Origin: Mesocentrotus franciscanus
Lineage: Eukaryota; Echinodermata; Echinoidea; Camarodonta; Strongylocentrotidae
DNA: 64,000 nucleotides
Assembly: GCA_037976565.1 (NCBI GenBank)
Contig: CP137666.1
Coordinates: 57,344,740-57,408,739, forward strand
Reading direction: 5' to 3'
Both the position numbers and the translations under genes were made by a program. Below, one piece after another: positions 37,401 through 49,079 of the stretch (the first letter of the stretch is position 1; each line of letters begins with the position of its first letter). The notes under the pieces are model-generated. The model worked only from the letters and a program-made list of their open reading frames with translations. It had not been told where the DNA came from and did not search any database.

Positions 37401-40050
37401 GTGTGGAATGGTCAAGAGATTAATCGCATTAAATTCATAGAGTAAACGCATAGAAACAAAAAGTATGAGCACGCCACGCAATACCGTAATCATTGTATTG
37501 ACAATACAACTGGGATGAAACCGAGCTCGAGGCAATGGGTAAAGTTCCCCCAATTTCACCTCAAAATCGCTAATAGAACGAGCGGATAAACTAATCTGGT
37601 TGCCATGATTGAATACCCATACCGCGGCTCTCATCATTTAGAAGTGGATTATTCGTCGACAGTAGATGTCAATGTTGATAAGCATTGCTTCCATACCGAC
37701 GTTTTTTGGTCATTACATATTTCATCTTATAACATGACGTTTACTACTCGCGATTATTCAATTTCATACTTTTACAATCAGTTATATAAGTTATTGATAT
37801 AATCCGTCTTAAGCATTACTACATTACTACGGTCAATCCGGGGGTGTCATATAGCGTAAGCGAATGGGATGGGTGCACGGAAGGGGGGTGGGGTCATTTG
37901 CCTCACCGAAATATTTTTGATAGCAAACGTGAGCATATTTTGCATGTACAAACATGGTTCGGTTATCTTAATTATGAAATTAAAACCAATAATGTGTTTA
38001 TGCCCTGTTTAAGTCGAATATAACGATGCAACAACCTTTGTAGACATTGATCTAAATCTACTTGCTAGTTCACACTAGACGAAGCTGATACTCATACTAT
38101 ATAGCAACATGTGGCAGCATTTTTTTTAAACATTGGCATGTGAGTTCCTTTCATTGAGTACGAAGAAGAAGTAGGAAGACCATAAACTTTTTTCGTACCG
38201 GTCTTGAGAGGGCTTGTGGCGGCGAACTTCGGTTTTCAGTAATATTGCCGCGATTTACATGTTCGAATAAGGTTACATTTCAATCAATATGCTTGAAGGT
38301 ATGCTTAACACCTTTTTCCCTCACTACTGACTTAAACAAAATTCCATCCCTAAATTTTCCTTCTCTCTCTCCCACACACACACAGTCTCACACACTGTCA
38401 TTATTCTCTCTTTCTCCTTCTCACTCTCTCATTCCGCCTCTCCTCCTTCACGCCCCTTTCCTCCCTCTCTCTTTCTCTCTCTCTCTCAGTTTCCCTCCCC
38501 TTCTCCCCTCGCTGTCTCTCTTTCTCTGTCTACCTATATCCCTCTTCTTGTGCGACACTTTTTTCATCTTCAGATTTCTTATTATCGCCCAGAATATTCA
38601 TCAAAAGCCAAGGGAAGGATATTTTTTCCTAGATTCAGATGATAAGAATTTATGAACAAGAATAGTATAGTGGTGGGATCACGCTATTCATGAATAATAA
38701 GTATGTTGTGAGGGGATACTTTTTTCCTTTATACATAATATGGTTCTACATAATGATGGACTGTAACAAAAGACTGATTTTTTGGAATAGGAAACTTGAT
38801 AGAATAAGGAACCATCAGAACAATGGAAAACAACACCGCATGACGTCAAATGAAAATAATTGCAATAAAGTAACGTTACTTTTGTGAATGTTATACTTTT
38901 TAATCACTTGTCAGAAATGATCGTGGTTTAAATTGTTATCAATTCCAATAAATACGTATACTTGAACAATCTTATTCATAGCCATGCCACTTTACCAATA
39001 TGTTCATAATGTACGGGTGTGGCTTTGTTAACCTTGTTTTTTGTATTTCATATCGCTATTCACTTGGGAAAAAAAGAAGAAAAAAAGGGATCATATCATA
39101 AATTCAATCACTGTCTGTCTGTCATAATTATGGGTGAGATCATATTGGAAAGCTGGTTTAATCAAGCAAGAGCATAATAATGCATCCGTGCAGAAGAGTA
39201 ATAAACATCCTTTGTTCAATCCTAAGTACCATCGCTTTCTAAAGGTAACGCAAATATTAAAGGCACACTTAAACCAGTGCAAATTTTCTCGGAATCTGTA
39301 TAAATCATTCATGGAACAATGAATAATTAAACTCGTAATACAAAATGTAAAATGAGAATAAAATATATTAAGCAACGTGGATAGAGGCATCATCATTTGG
39401 AGGACATTATAGAGCGTATAAACAGATTGAAAGCCATACGAGACACCGGATGTGTAGGTCCTTTGCCCTTTTCACGATATCTCTATGAAGTATGTATAAA
39501 ACACCTAATAGATATCAGGAAGTGCTGTGTTTTGTCGAACATCTGAAAACGATTAATAGGTGAGCTTGATCATTCAGAGGTAACTTACAATATCAAGTTT
39601 TGGGCTATTTTTGACAACTCTTTTACCATAAACATGATAAATTAAACCTTTGCCGATTCATTCATTTGACATGATCTCGCACCATTAGAACTAAACCTAA
39701 ATCAAACAGACCGTCAATGTTGAAAGGGAGCAAAAGCTTCTTTTTCCCCCTCTATACACCTGAGTTTTAACAAAGTCTTTTTGAGGAAGAGGGAGTTTGG
39801 ATAATTGGCACTCAGGATTCCTTTTTTACAAGGATCTGACAACCATCCCCCACTTCCGGTCGAAAAGATTGGTGTTTTTTTCGTGTTTCTAAAGGAACAA
39901 TCAAGTACTTAATTTTGAAAAAGTTTAGTGCGTGGACTAGATGTGTGAAATCGACGGGACATTTGGGCCCGTTTTTACAAGGGCGCAAGGGTCTAAACCC
40001 GGCGGCCACGGTTGGTCTGACAGCCCTTTGTCAATAACTGAAGATTTGTC
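34450..40050. other. Intergenic DNA with small hairpins and simple repeats
   Basis: No gene was recognised. Noted are poly-C runs at about 35520-35530 and 35658-35668, a (GT)n run on the plus strand at about 35848-35870 and 37285-37302, a perfect 10-bp hairpin ATATGGCAGT / ACTGCCATAT at about 36344-36369, and a pyrimidine tract with CA repeats at about 38360-38545. Confidence 0.4.
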
Positions 40051-40055
40051 CACAT

Positions 40056-40090
40056 AAACCACGATAAACCGCTGTGGTTTACCGTGGTAT
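40056..40090. repeat. Hairpin ACCACGATAAACC / GGTTTACCGTGGT
   Basis: Arms of 13 nt with one mismatch flank a 5-nt loop (GCTGT). It may be an isolated inverted repeat or the core of a small element; no terminal repeats were found around it. Confidence 0.5.
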
Positions 40091-40951
40091 GTGTGAACGA
40101 GCCGTCAGGCGGTCTAAGTAGCTTCATAGGGCCATCGCTTATGGGCATGATGGGATGATATTACTTTCGGAACAGGGCCCTCGGCCGACTTGTGTGTGAA
40201 TACATTGAGCGCAAAGGAATGCAATATAGTTTCATTGAAGGCAGAGATACCTAACTCCAATACATCGTTTGTATAAGCGGGCTCAATCGTGCTATATCGT
40301 GTTAAATCATCATGATCATCGCAAAAATTAACAGGTGGCATCAGGGAAAGAGGGCACGCAGGACAGTGCTCCTTATCCACCTTCCCCTTCACACCTTTAT
40401 CCCCTTTCTCACGTCATGATCGAGAGATCCAATTATTCAAGGTCGTTTAATCGCATTAGTCTGAAATTTCAACTTCGCTCCTGCGAAAGGTAGGTTATCG
40501 GCTACCCGCAGGAAGGCTGTTAATGCCATTGTACTTACGGCCTTCTTGAATGTGGCCGACGATATATGGATATACGATAATGAAGAACACGTTACGTGAA
40601 ATATGCGGCTAACCTCACTTTTACATGATTGATCGACATCTTCCGCTTCGGTCTGTGTTTTAGGTAGGTACAGTAGAGATTGGAAAGGATACATCGCCCC
40701 AACTAGTCCGAGCAATGACCAAAGTGACCAAATTCAATTCTAAAAATGTAATTTAAACTATTAATACATCGTTGAAAACCTCTAGAATAGCTCTAAAATT
40801 ATATGTTTTCTCTATTCGTTTCTCTCTATGCCCATTGTTATAAGAATTACGTTAACTGCTAAACGACATAAATACGCTGCAAACTGTTGCTATACGGTAT
40901 AAGCATTGAAGTGTCACAATGCGCTTTGCCCTCTCGCAAAAACGGGTATAG

Positions 40952-41066
40952 GAAACTGACATCCGGGCAACAGACGGAAGCTGTCCTAAGAAACACGTGC
41001 CCGTACGCCCACAGACAGAAGAAAGTCCAAGTTTAGCCTTTTCCAGACTTCATCAGGAAAACAGCG
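40952..41066 (+). other. Candidate exon (open frame ending in a strong donor)
   Basis: A stop-free, balanced-codon stretch encodes ETDIRATDGSCPKKHVPVRP followed by QTEESPSLAFSRLHQENS, and ends at GCG|GTAAGA (donor from 41067, phase 1). It is GC-richer than its surroundings. No convincing acceptor precedes it (TATAG at 40951 has no pyrimidine tract), so it could be a 5' untranslated first exon or chance. No protein family was recognised. Confidence 0.25.
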
Positions 41067-42080
41067 GTAAGAAAGTAGGAAATCTCTTGTTTTGAACTAA
41101 GGGATGATATTTTTTACCTGGATAGAATCGGACATAAAAGGTATCAATCAATCCTAATTTAACTTCCTAAACTGAACGAGAATTGGTTGTTCGATGTCGT
41201 TATTTTAACTCCATGTCGTGTTCCCAAACAACAAAATGTAAAACTGATTTAATTTCTATGCTTTTTTTAGCTTTGTGTTTCATAATGGAAAAAGAACGTC
41301 GTAAAATAGAAACCCTATAGTTGGAGCTTTGGTTGTCGTTGGTTTTTGTGTTTTACATCAACATATTTTTTTGTAAAACCCTACATGGAAATATATATAT
41401 AGAGAGAGAGATAGGGAGAGAGATAGGGAGAGAGATGAGAAAGTGTGTGTAGAGAACTGTTAGTACAGGACACGATAAGAACATGATGGAGTGGGAGCGA
41501 TCTGAATATCCGAATTAGTGTCGCTATTGCTTGCCAGCACAAATAAAATGAGACGAAAATGTCAAATATCCAAATAACTTCTGCTATATGATTTTTCTAC
41601 ATCTCCATCCGGCACAGACACACTGAGAACGTACACAACACCGAATTCCTTACCAGTACACCATTCAATCTAGGTTCATATTTACATTCTCTGTAATTAC
41701 ATCTTTCAAAAAGCAGTGCGACAGCCTGGTTATTATTGGTATCATGATGTCGGTTGCTCACACGGCGACATCTTCATTGCGTTGTTACGTGTGCTTATTT
41801 AGCCTATGATGGCGACTAGCTCATAAACTAGTAATTCAAAGTAATGTTTGCTCAGTTCATTTTACATTCATTTTCCGTGCATGTATGTCTTAAGTACGAT
41901 CTTCAGTTAACTTTGAGCGTCAGTCTCTGACGCAGTCCCACGTCAAGCAATTTATTGACGCCTCGTGTGAAATGGGTATAAAGGTATTGAATGCCTCTTC
42001 TAGTCCGGTATGACTGTGTGCTGACGTCGCTAATGCGTGATATGCAAGGTATCAGATATAGTTATGGCTAAAACTCTAAC
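41067..42080. other. Intergenic DNA with a GA/GATA microsatellite
   Basis: A short (TA)n then GAGA/GATAGGGAGA run lies at about 41390-41450. Nothing else was recognised. Confidence 0.35.
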
Positions 42081-42085
42081 TTAGT

Positions 42086-42268
42086 GTTTTGATGATATAT
42101 GATAATTATCATTAATTATTATTATCTAGGGTAGCCACGTCAGTATTAAAACTGCTTTTACAGCGGGCCCTACAATCATGTTTACCCCAGCAATTACCCG
42201 ATACTACTTTAGACCTGGGTGGAGAGCAGCAAACGTGATTTAACGTCTTGCCATGGGACGTTATGTGT
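42086..42268 (-). mobile_element. Truncated tRNA-derived SINE (3' part)
   Basis: On the minus strand it contains CATGGCAAGACGTTAAATCA, then CTCTCCACCCAGGTCTAAA, then GGGTAATTGCTGGGGTAA and a 3' tail of ATT/ATAATT units. The GGCAAGACNTT core is shared with the SINEs at 43.9 and 62.4 kb, and the AATTGCTGGGGT block is shared with the 62.4 kb copy. The tRNA-related head is missing. Confidence 0.65.
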
Positions 42269-43796
42269 CATACGAATGAAGTTAAAACAGTAAACCATCT
42301 TTTGTGACATCATTATAATTTCATACGGAAAAAAATCATTGAGATAACGGGCATATTGGTTTGATTAACAAATAAAAGCAGAAAACCTATTAAGCACAAC
42401 TAGGTTACGCATTGATTGATCTTCGTGTACCGCGTTTGTATGCTTTCAGCTTTAGCATCAATACAATGAGCTAACGAGATGACTGCTAACGAGGAGATGT
42501 TTGTGCGAAGGATGTTTATGTGGTGGTAGTGCACTAATTGAATTTAAGGCCATAAATAATTCACACGTGGTGCATCACGCCCCTCATCATCATACAAACC
42601 ATCAAAATAATTTACTAGAAAATCAGGGATTAACAACGAAAAACCACTATCACATTGTAGATCTCGTGACTTGGTCGTCTACTTAACGAGAAATAGAGGA
42701 GATAAAACCATGCAGGACTTTGAACCTACTTTCATGTTTTTAAACATTTGAAAACATGGGCCGTTCTCTATTTTCAAAGAAAAGAAAACACACACTTTAA
42801 AGGCGAAAGGTAAACAGGTAATACTTATAATTGCTGGATATTCATCGGAAATACTTCGGCACATACTTTGCCAGTTTATCTGTAATATTAAGTGCATATT
42901 ATAACTCGTAAAAATATCATATTAGTTAAAAGGGTAATAAAACAATACAAATTTGCGTGACAAATGTAAGTCGTCTTCATATCAACAACTTTCTGATGAA
43001 TGTAGGTCGCATAATGAACTATCTTGCGCTCACCTTGACTTGTTGTGTTAACAATCAAATAAGTCAATATTAATTTTGTTTAATATGCCACAATGATCCC
43101 ATAGTAACATCTTGTACTACACGATTTTTTTCTTGTGGAATACTGGCCTTGAAAAGGGGCTGATCCGATATTCTGTTTAAAAAAATCAGGGGGGATAGTT
43201 TGTGTAATAAGGAAGGCCCGGTTGAGTTTAAGGGGGCATTGGCCGGTTGTCCTCCCGCGCCTTAAATCCACCAGTGGTATGAACTGGATGGTATCAATCA
43301 TCTTAGTGCTTTTCATCCTGAAGTACGGACCAAGTAGGGTATCTCAAAATCGATACTCTTCTGCTCCCATGCAACAATTTTTACGGTTAGAGTGAGTCTG
43401 AGGTGAGGGTCTTATTGATATGATGTCATACCTCACGCCTCGGCTGATGCCTTCTGTGAGACTCATGGCCGAGATAAATTGGGGGAGAGGAAGATGGACG
43501 GACGGATTATCTCATGGTTTGATAGATACCGAGATAGAAAGATAGTAGATTGGCAGATTAGTGGACGAGGGATGCATGGTTTGAAAGATGGATAGACAGA
43601 GCTTGATAAAAGCTAGCAAATGCTAAGTTGGGTCAATGGAAAAAAGACATATCCGAAGTGTTGGTTGAACTGTGGAAATATTAAATGAATGGTAAACTTG
43701 CAGCTAGCTACAAAAAAGGATGTATGTTTGAACAAACCATTTAGCAGCAAGTTGTATTATCCCTTTGATTAGCATGAATACAAACAGCTAGATAGA

Positions 43797-44014
43797 AATA
43801 ATAATAATGATAATTATAATAGTAGTAGAAGTAGTAGTAGATAATTATGATAATAACACTCCTGGCGTTGCACAATTACCCCGCCTTTAGCATGGCTACC
43901 ATTATGGCGCTCAATTGATGTCTTGCCAAAGGACATTAGTGCCGCGGCGGGGCTCGAACCGCGAACCATGCGATCCACAGTGCGGTGGCATATCCACTAG
44001 ACCACGACGCCTCC
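43797..44014 (-). mobile_element. tRNA-derived SINE, nearly full length
   Basis: On the minus strand it starts GGAGGCGTCGTGGTCTAGTG (A-box-like TGGTCTAGTGG) and has a clear B box, GGTTCGAGCCC. It then runs on through GTCCTTTGGCAAGACATC, GCGCCATAATGG and GGCGGGGTAATTG into an ATT/TAC-rich simple tail (about 43797-43850). The tRNA-like 3' strand does not pair with the 5' end to form an acceptor stem, so this is a SINE head rather than a functional tRNA gene. It lies in a stretch rich in GATA/GGATAGAT words (about 43490-44110). Confidence 0.75.
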
Positions 44015-44109
44015 ATATAGATGGATATAGATGAAGAAAGATGGTTGATTGTACAGATTAACATGGATGGACAGATCATATGGATTTACGGATAAAGGAT
44101 AAACATGAT

Positions 44110-45330
44110 TAAATGATTACAACACAGAACACTTCATAAAATAGGAAAAGTTTAGATCGATGGTTTTCAATGGATTTGCATTTACAAAACCAGAATTTTT
44201 TCTCTTCTTCAGCGGGTTCGGATAGTATTTTAATGATTTAAAAATGATGAATAAATAAATGGATATATGAAAATTATTGACCAAAATATATCGAATAAAA
44301 GCCAGTTTGGAAATGTATTGTTTTCGTTGTATATCATTCGTAGACGGGGCTACAGATATGATGCCGGACAGAGGAACTGACATAAAAAGGATGTAGTGAT
44401 ATGCATCTCTGAGTTTGATATATGAATATGATTAGTATATTCCCCTGGTATTATCTAACCGGAAGATGGATTGAAGATTGAAAGATAAGGAGCTCGATGG
44501 GTGGGTAGATAACATATAGAATGATACACAGACATACAGGTGTAAACATATTTTGGTGAAAAACCTAGTATACGATATACGTATTTACGTAGCGAATCTT
44601 TGTACATTTTGATAAAAGGCATGGATGGCAGGGGTTGGAGAAATAAGCAGTAAAACCATTTAGCAGGTATACACAGTAATGTTCGGCGGTGCATTTAATC
44701 TTGATATAATATATTTTCATTATTATTATCATCAATACTGTGACACATCATGTGGACAGATGTATGAGGGATCATGTTGTCAATACTTAAACATCTTCTT
44801 CCGAGAAAATATCTTTTAGGGGCCTGTAAAGCCATCACTTCATAATGATGTGTGGTCTCTTGGTAATTAGAGGCCTGTAAAATGCCCTAATGGTAACTTA
44901 ATAATGAAATCTGGAAAATGCGATGAATAGAGTTACAACGACAGATGGAAAGACTTGGCACTGAGACAGATCAATAATTCATCGCGAAACTTTTACTGAA
45001 TGTTGAAAATATTGTACAAGATTCAATGCGACTACCAGGCCTCCGTTTAACTGTTGACATGGTTGAAGAACATGAATAAAAAGAAAAAGATAACACCTGT
45101 GAATGCTGCATTGTCATTTGCATTGTGTTAGAGCCATCAATGGCAAGGACATTTGTGCCAAGATATCTCATTTTCTATCTTTAAGCATTCAAATATGGGT
45201 TCACCTTGGGCACCTGGGAAAAGCACCAAATAAACATCGATCTTGGATCAGAAAAATGGCAAATATGAAACGTTTTGAGTTCTACCTATAAACGCGAACA
45301 TATGACACCATAACACATTATTTGCAGGTA
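44110..45330. other. Intergenic DNA
   Basis: No gene was recognised. Two short related segments, GGGGCCTGTAAAGCC and GAGGCCTGTAAAATGCC, lie at about 44820 and 44872. Remnant GATG/GATAGAT words continue to about 44520. Confidence 0.3.
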
Positions 45331-45337
45331 TTTGCAG

Positions 45338-45428
45338 CCAAAAAAGGGACAGGACCAACTGATAAATATGGCGTTATTAGCTCGGGCATTTGTTGTTTGT
45401 GAGATTTTTTATTTTTCTCCGAGCGACA
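45338..45428 (+). other. Candidate exon: 5' UTR plus short signal-peptide-like start
   Basis: A good acceptor (TTTGCAG ending at 45337, with another TTTGCAG ten bases before) is followed by 30 nt, an ATG at 45368, and 20 codons encoding MALLARAFVVCEIFYFSPSD. It then ends in a perfect donor, GTAAGT, from 45429 (phase 1). The N-terminus is hydrophobic but contains a Glu, so it is a mediocre signal peptide. I found no downstream exon that continues it convincingly. Confidence 0.25.
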
Positions 45429-45439
45429 GTAAGTATTTT

Positions 45440-47000
45440 ATTTTGAGCTGCAATACAGTATTGAATTGCTTATCAGGATATTAGCTCTAGATTTTTAGTC
45501 ATCTAAATCCCCTTCGACCGAGATGCTCTCGTCTGTCAATAGGAGCACTATCACTCTAGATCCAACCACAATAATAAATCACATGGCAAATTAGCATTGT
45601 ACTTTCTCTCCCTGAATAGTGTACACTGTGTCATGTTATTTCATAATGCATTTATCGGCTGTATATCGGGAACACATATGGTCCAAATATAAACATAATT
45701 TACCTTTTGAAATTTAAAATTTCAATAAAGATCAATTTACCACGGCGTGGAAATGAATCGATAAATCCTTTTGAAAATTACAGCACTAATCATACATTAA
45801 GCAGAACCAAGGCTAAACAAAAATGGTGGGCGATCATTTTGCAGGTAGGCCATATGATCACGTAGGGTCGCTAATACATTGCAGGGTCTGTTACCGAGAT
45901 TCAATAATTATGAGGGCCGAATTCTGTCTATATGTGTATGTGTACCTGTTACAATATGGTCAATATGAAGCATGCATTTAATTGGATCAAGATTTATAAT
46001 ATTTGAAGAGCTGATAGATCATGATTGTAGCCTACTTATCATACTCTTTATCTGAGTTGCTTGTCAGCTGTAGACTAGGTAAACTCACAACTACTTATGC
46101 TCATGTTTTCATTGAACAGGAAATATCACACTTAAAACCAGTAGCGGTCCCAGAGAGGGGGAAGGGGGGCTTGGAGGGCTAACAAAACAAAAAAAAAAAC
46201 CTTTGGACCAAATTTCTCCCAACCCTCTCACCCCTGGAACCAATACACCCCTCTTGCCTTAAACCAAAAATATCATAATAAATAAAATAAGAGTAACTTT
46301 ACTTGATTCTGTGTGAAATTTAATTTCACTGTCTCAACTAGTTATATTTGATAACGATTAACAAGGGGTTTTAATTCTGACCAAAATGAGGATGAAAGAA
46401 AAACTTGGATATTTGTATTTCAATCTATGTAAATATCTATGCTATGTTCGAATTCCTATAAACAGAATGATAACCAGAAATATTTTGGTCCACGGCATGG
46501 ACTTTGTATTATAATCAATATTGAATTCTGGGAGAAAAATAAAAGACGGAAATAGGAAAGTGGAGGAAGGAGATGAAAACAAAATAAATATATTCACTTG
46601 AAGTTTATTTGCATTTCCGCTTCCCTTCATGTACATATCCAAGCTTTGTTTAACTCTTTATTGATAGAATGATAACCAGAAATATTTCAAACAAGGCCAC
46701 GGACCTTGGTTTTATTCATAAATCATTTCTTATAAATCTCGACACACATCCACAACCCAATTTAGGCCAACAGCCGGCTTTTTAAATAGAATCCCAATGA
46801 TGAAAGCGACTTTACCATGTAGGTCGTCTAACGACACTGAATACTAAATACAGCATTTTGATAAAACTAAATTGAAATTGCCTTGTTTTCACTGTATATT
46901 TTTACCTAAATTTTTACGACCTTATCCCCGATGTGCCGATCGAAATAACAAAATTATATCTATCACGCTTCGATGATTAGCCAACTGAAAAAAAAGTTAA
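45440..47000. other. Intergenic DNA
   Basis: A transposon-end-like CAGTAGCGGTCCCAGAGAGG lies at about 46138 beside poly-G and poly-A runs, without a recognisable partner end. No gene was recognised. Confidence 0.3.
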
Positions 47001-47014
47001 AAATAATACGCGGT

Positions 47015-47235
47015 ACTAGTCCTGCGACTGCATTGTGAAAGACATTTTTTCAAGTTATTGGGCGATTAGATGATTATCTCAGTATATAGTATCAGAATAA
47101 TTGTTTATTGTAAGGGCTTCATCAGAATGATATGAAATTGACTTTCGGAACCCGCATGAAAAGTACTGTACACAGAAATGGGTGTATGGGACTACATGCA
47201 CATGTGCATGACATCAGAATTCGGTCCAAGGTTTA
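47015..47235 (+). repeat. Dispersed repeat, copy 3
   Basis: It carries the same ordered motifs as the 23.9 kb copy: GTCCTGCGACTGCATTG then TGAAAGACA on the left, and GTACTGTACACAGAAATGG and GTATGGGACTACATG on the right, with diverged sequence between. Confidence 0.6.
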
Positions 47236-48599
47236 AAGCTATTTTACTAGTCCTATTTATGAGGGCATTTCAACAGCAACCCTTTTCATGTAACATAGTT
47301 TCGATGAAATTCTTTTACAAAGCGATTAAAGAATGAGAAATATGTCAAATTATACTTTCGTCTTTACCGACTCCGCCAAAAAGACATGATTAACCTTTAA
47401 CTATAGAGCTGGATCACAATCGAGAAAGTAAAACGGGTAAACCCCACACATCGTATCCCATTCGGCGCCATCAAATAAACATCACAACTGAATTTGGGGG
47501 AGACGAATATTTAATTTTTATGGCGTCTTTAAATGTTACTACGAACACGTTTTCATTTTAATTTCAAGAATAAATACGAGGCGGATGTTCTTTTCCCAAC
47601 GGTATCAGACACAGTACTGTAATAAGAGCGGATTAAACCACACATGGCGTTGCAAATATAAATATGAAGTACGTTTATATTCATAAATCCTGATCAGACA
47701 ACTTCATTCCATCATAAATGACCTTTGTAAAACATTTTATGCATTGTCACTTTTCTAACCAATAATTTCGTATTAAAAAATATTAATAATTAACGTCCCC
47801 GCATTCGTCATTTTCACAGCTGCAATTCCCTTTATACAAATACTAGAATCAGAAATCATGACACCATCAAGGTTTCTTATTATGTCAATGTTGTGAAACC
47901 TTTCGGCAATTATTTCCATCCCACCATCAATTCAGATGCGCAGCCTTTAGACAGGCTACGTGTTGTTTTTTTAAAAGATTGTGAAGGTTATTCCAACATT
48001 ATCTATATGCTAATTTGCTCTTCCAACGAAATCGAGCAGTGGCATTTGGCTTTGAAAGGTTCCAAAATGAGTGTTTGCATGCAGCTTGAACTATATAATA
48101 TTGCATCTATAAATTTCCTTGTTCCTTTATTTACCCCCCCCCCCCCGAAAAAAGCTTACGATTCATCATGTGGCACGTGGAAAGAATTCTAATAAGCATT
48201 TTTCTTCGTCAATATAACATAACTAAGTGTACAATGTGTGTTGAAAGAGGTATGGTCCCCAAAGCAAGAAAACAAATGAAGACCTAAAATACTAAATGTA
48301 CTATCACTCCCAAAACAAAACAAGAAAAAAAAAGTAAAGATGAAGAAAAGAGTGAAAAGTTAATGAAAACATGTAAACATATTCTAAGTTTACGGGTTGA
48401 AGGATGTATATGGTTCCGGCACCAAAGTGTGTTTTCGGCATGTTTTAACAACAAAATAAACACATGGCAATCGCCATATTGTGTCTCGCCCACCTGTGAC
48501 CAAACTGCATGATTGCGGCCATGTTTGGTTGCACTTTGAACAATGTATGCAAAGTTATTAGCCATATGAGAGCAAATACTTACATGTAACATAAAAGAC

Positions 48600-49078
48600 C
48601 TAGGCCTATGACCCTAGCGTGTGACCCTCGACAGCACCAAAACGTGAAGGTTCCCCAAGTGCATCTCTGACCCAAGTTTTGTCACAATAAGATTAACATC
48701 TGCTAAGTTATTTGTCACAATAGAGTATAGCGGGTAAAATTAAACATGACCTCAAATTATCTCTGACCTTAGTATGACCCTCAACAGCAACTTAACGTGA
48801 GTTTTCCCAAGATCATATCTGACTCAAGGTCGATCATAATATGATTAACTGTAGTCAAATTATTTCATAAAAGAGAATCTTGCAGGTAAAATTTAACATA
48901 CGACTTCAAAAGACCTTTCACCTTATAAGCATGTGACCCTTGGCAGCACCATAGTGTGAAGGTTCCCCAAATGCATCTCTGATCCAAGTTTGGTCACAAT
49001 CGGATTAATTGTCACAAGAGAGTCTTGCAGGTAAACATTAATATTTATGGCGGATAAGTGACGGACGGATGCCATTTG
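48600..49078. repeat. Diverged tandem repeat, about three units of 150 bp
   Basis: Three units repeat the order: TGTGACCCTCGACAGCACC, GTGAAGGTTCCCCAAGTGC, ATCTCTGACCCAAGTTTTG, TCACAATAAGATTAA, and AGAGTCTTGCAGGTAAA. The units start near 48612, 48770 and 48938. The block ends with ATGGCGGATAAGTGACGGACGGATG-like sequence (ATGGCGGA, TGACGGACGGATG). Blocks of this style are frequent in sea-urchin-like genomes; class unknown. Confidence 0.7.
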
Positions 49079-49079
49079 G

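Noticed and set aside
40114..40715. Two adjacent minus-strand frames of about 92 codons
   Set aside because: No recognisable domain, no convincing splice borders and no codon bias. The GC-richer composition alone does not support a gene.
43940..44014. Functional tRNA gene on the minus strand
   Set aside because: A and B boxes are present, but the 5' and 3' ends do not form an acceptor stem and the sequence continues into a SINE body and tail.
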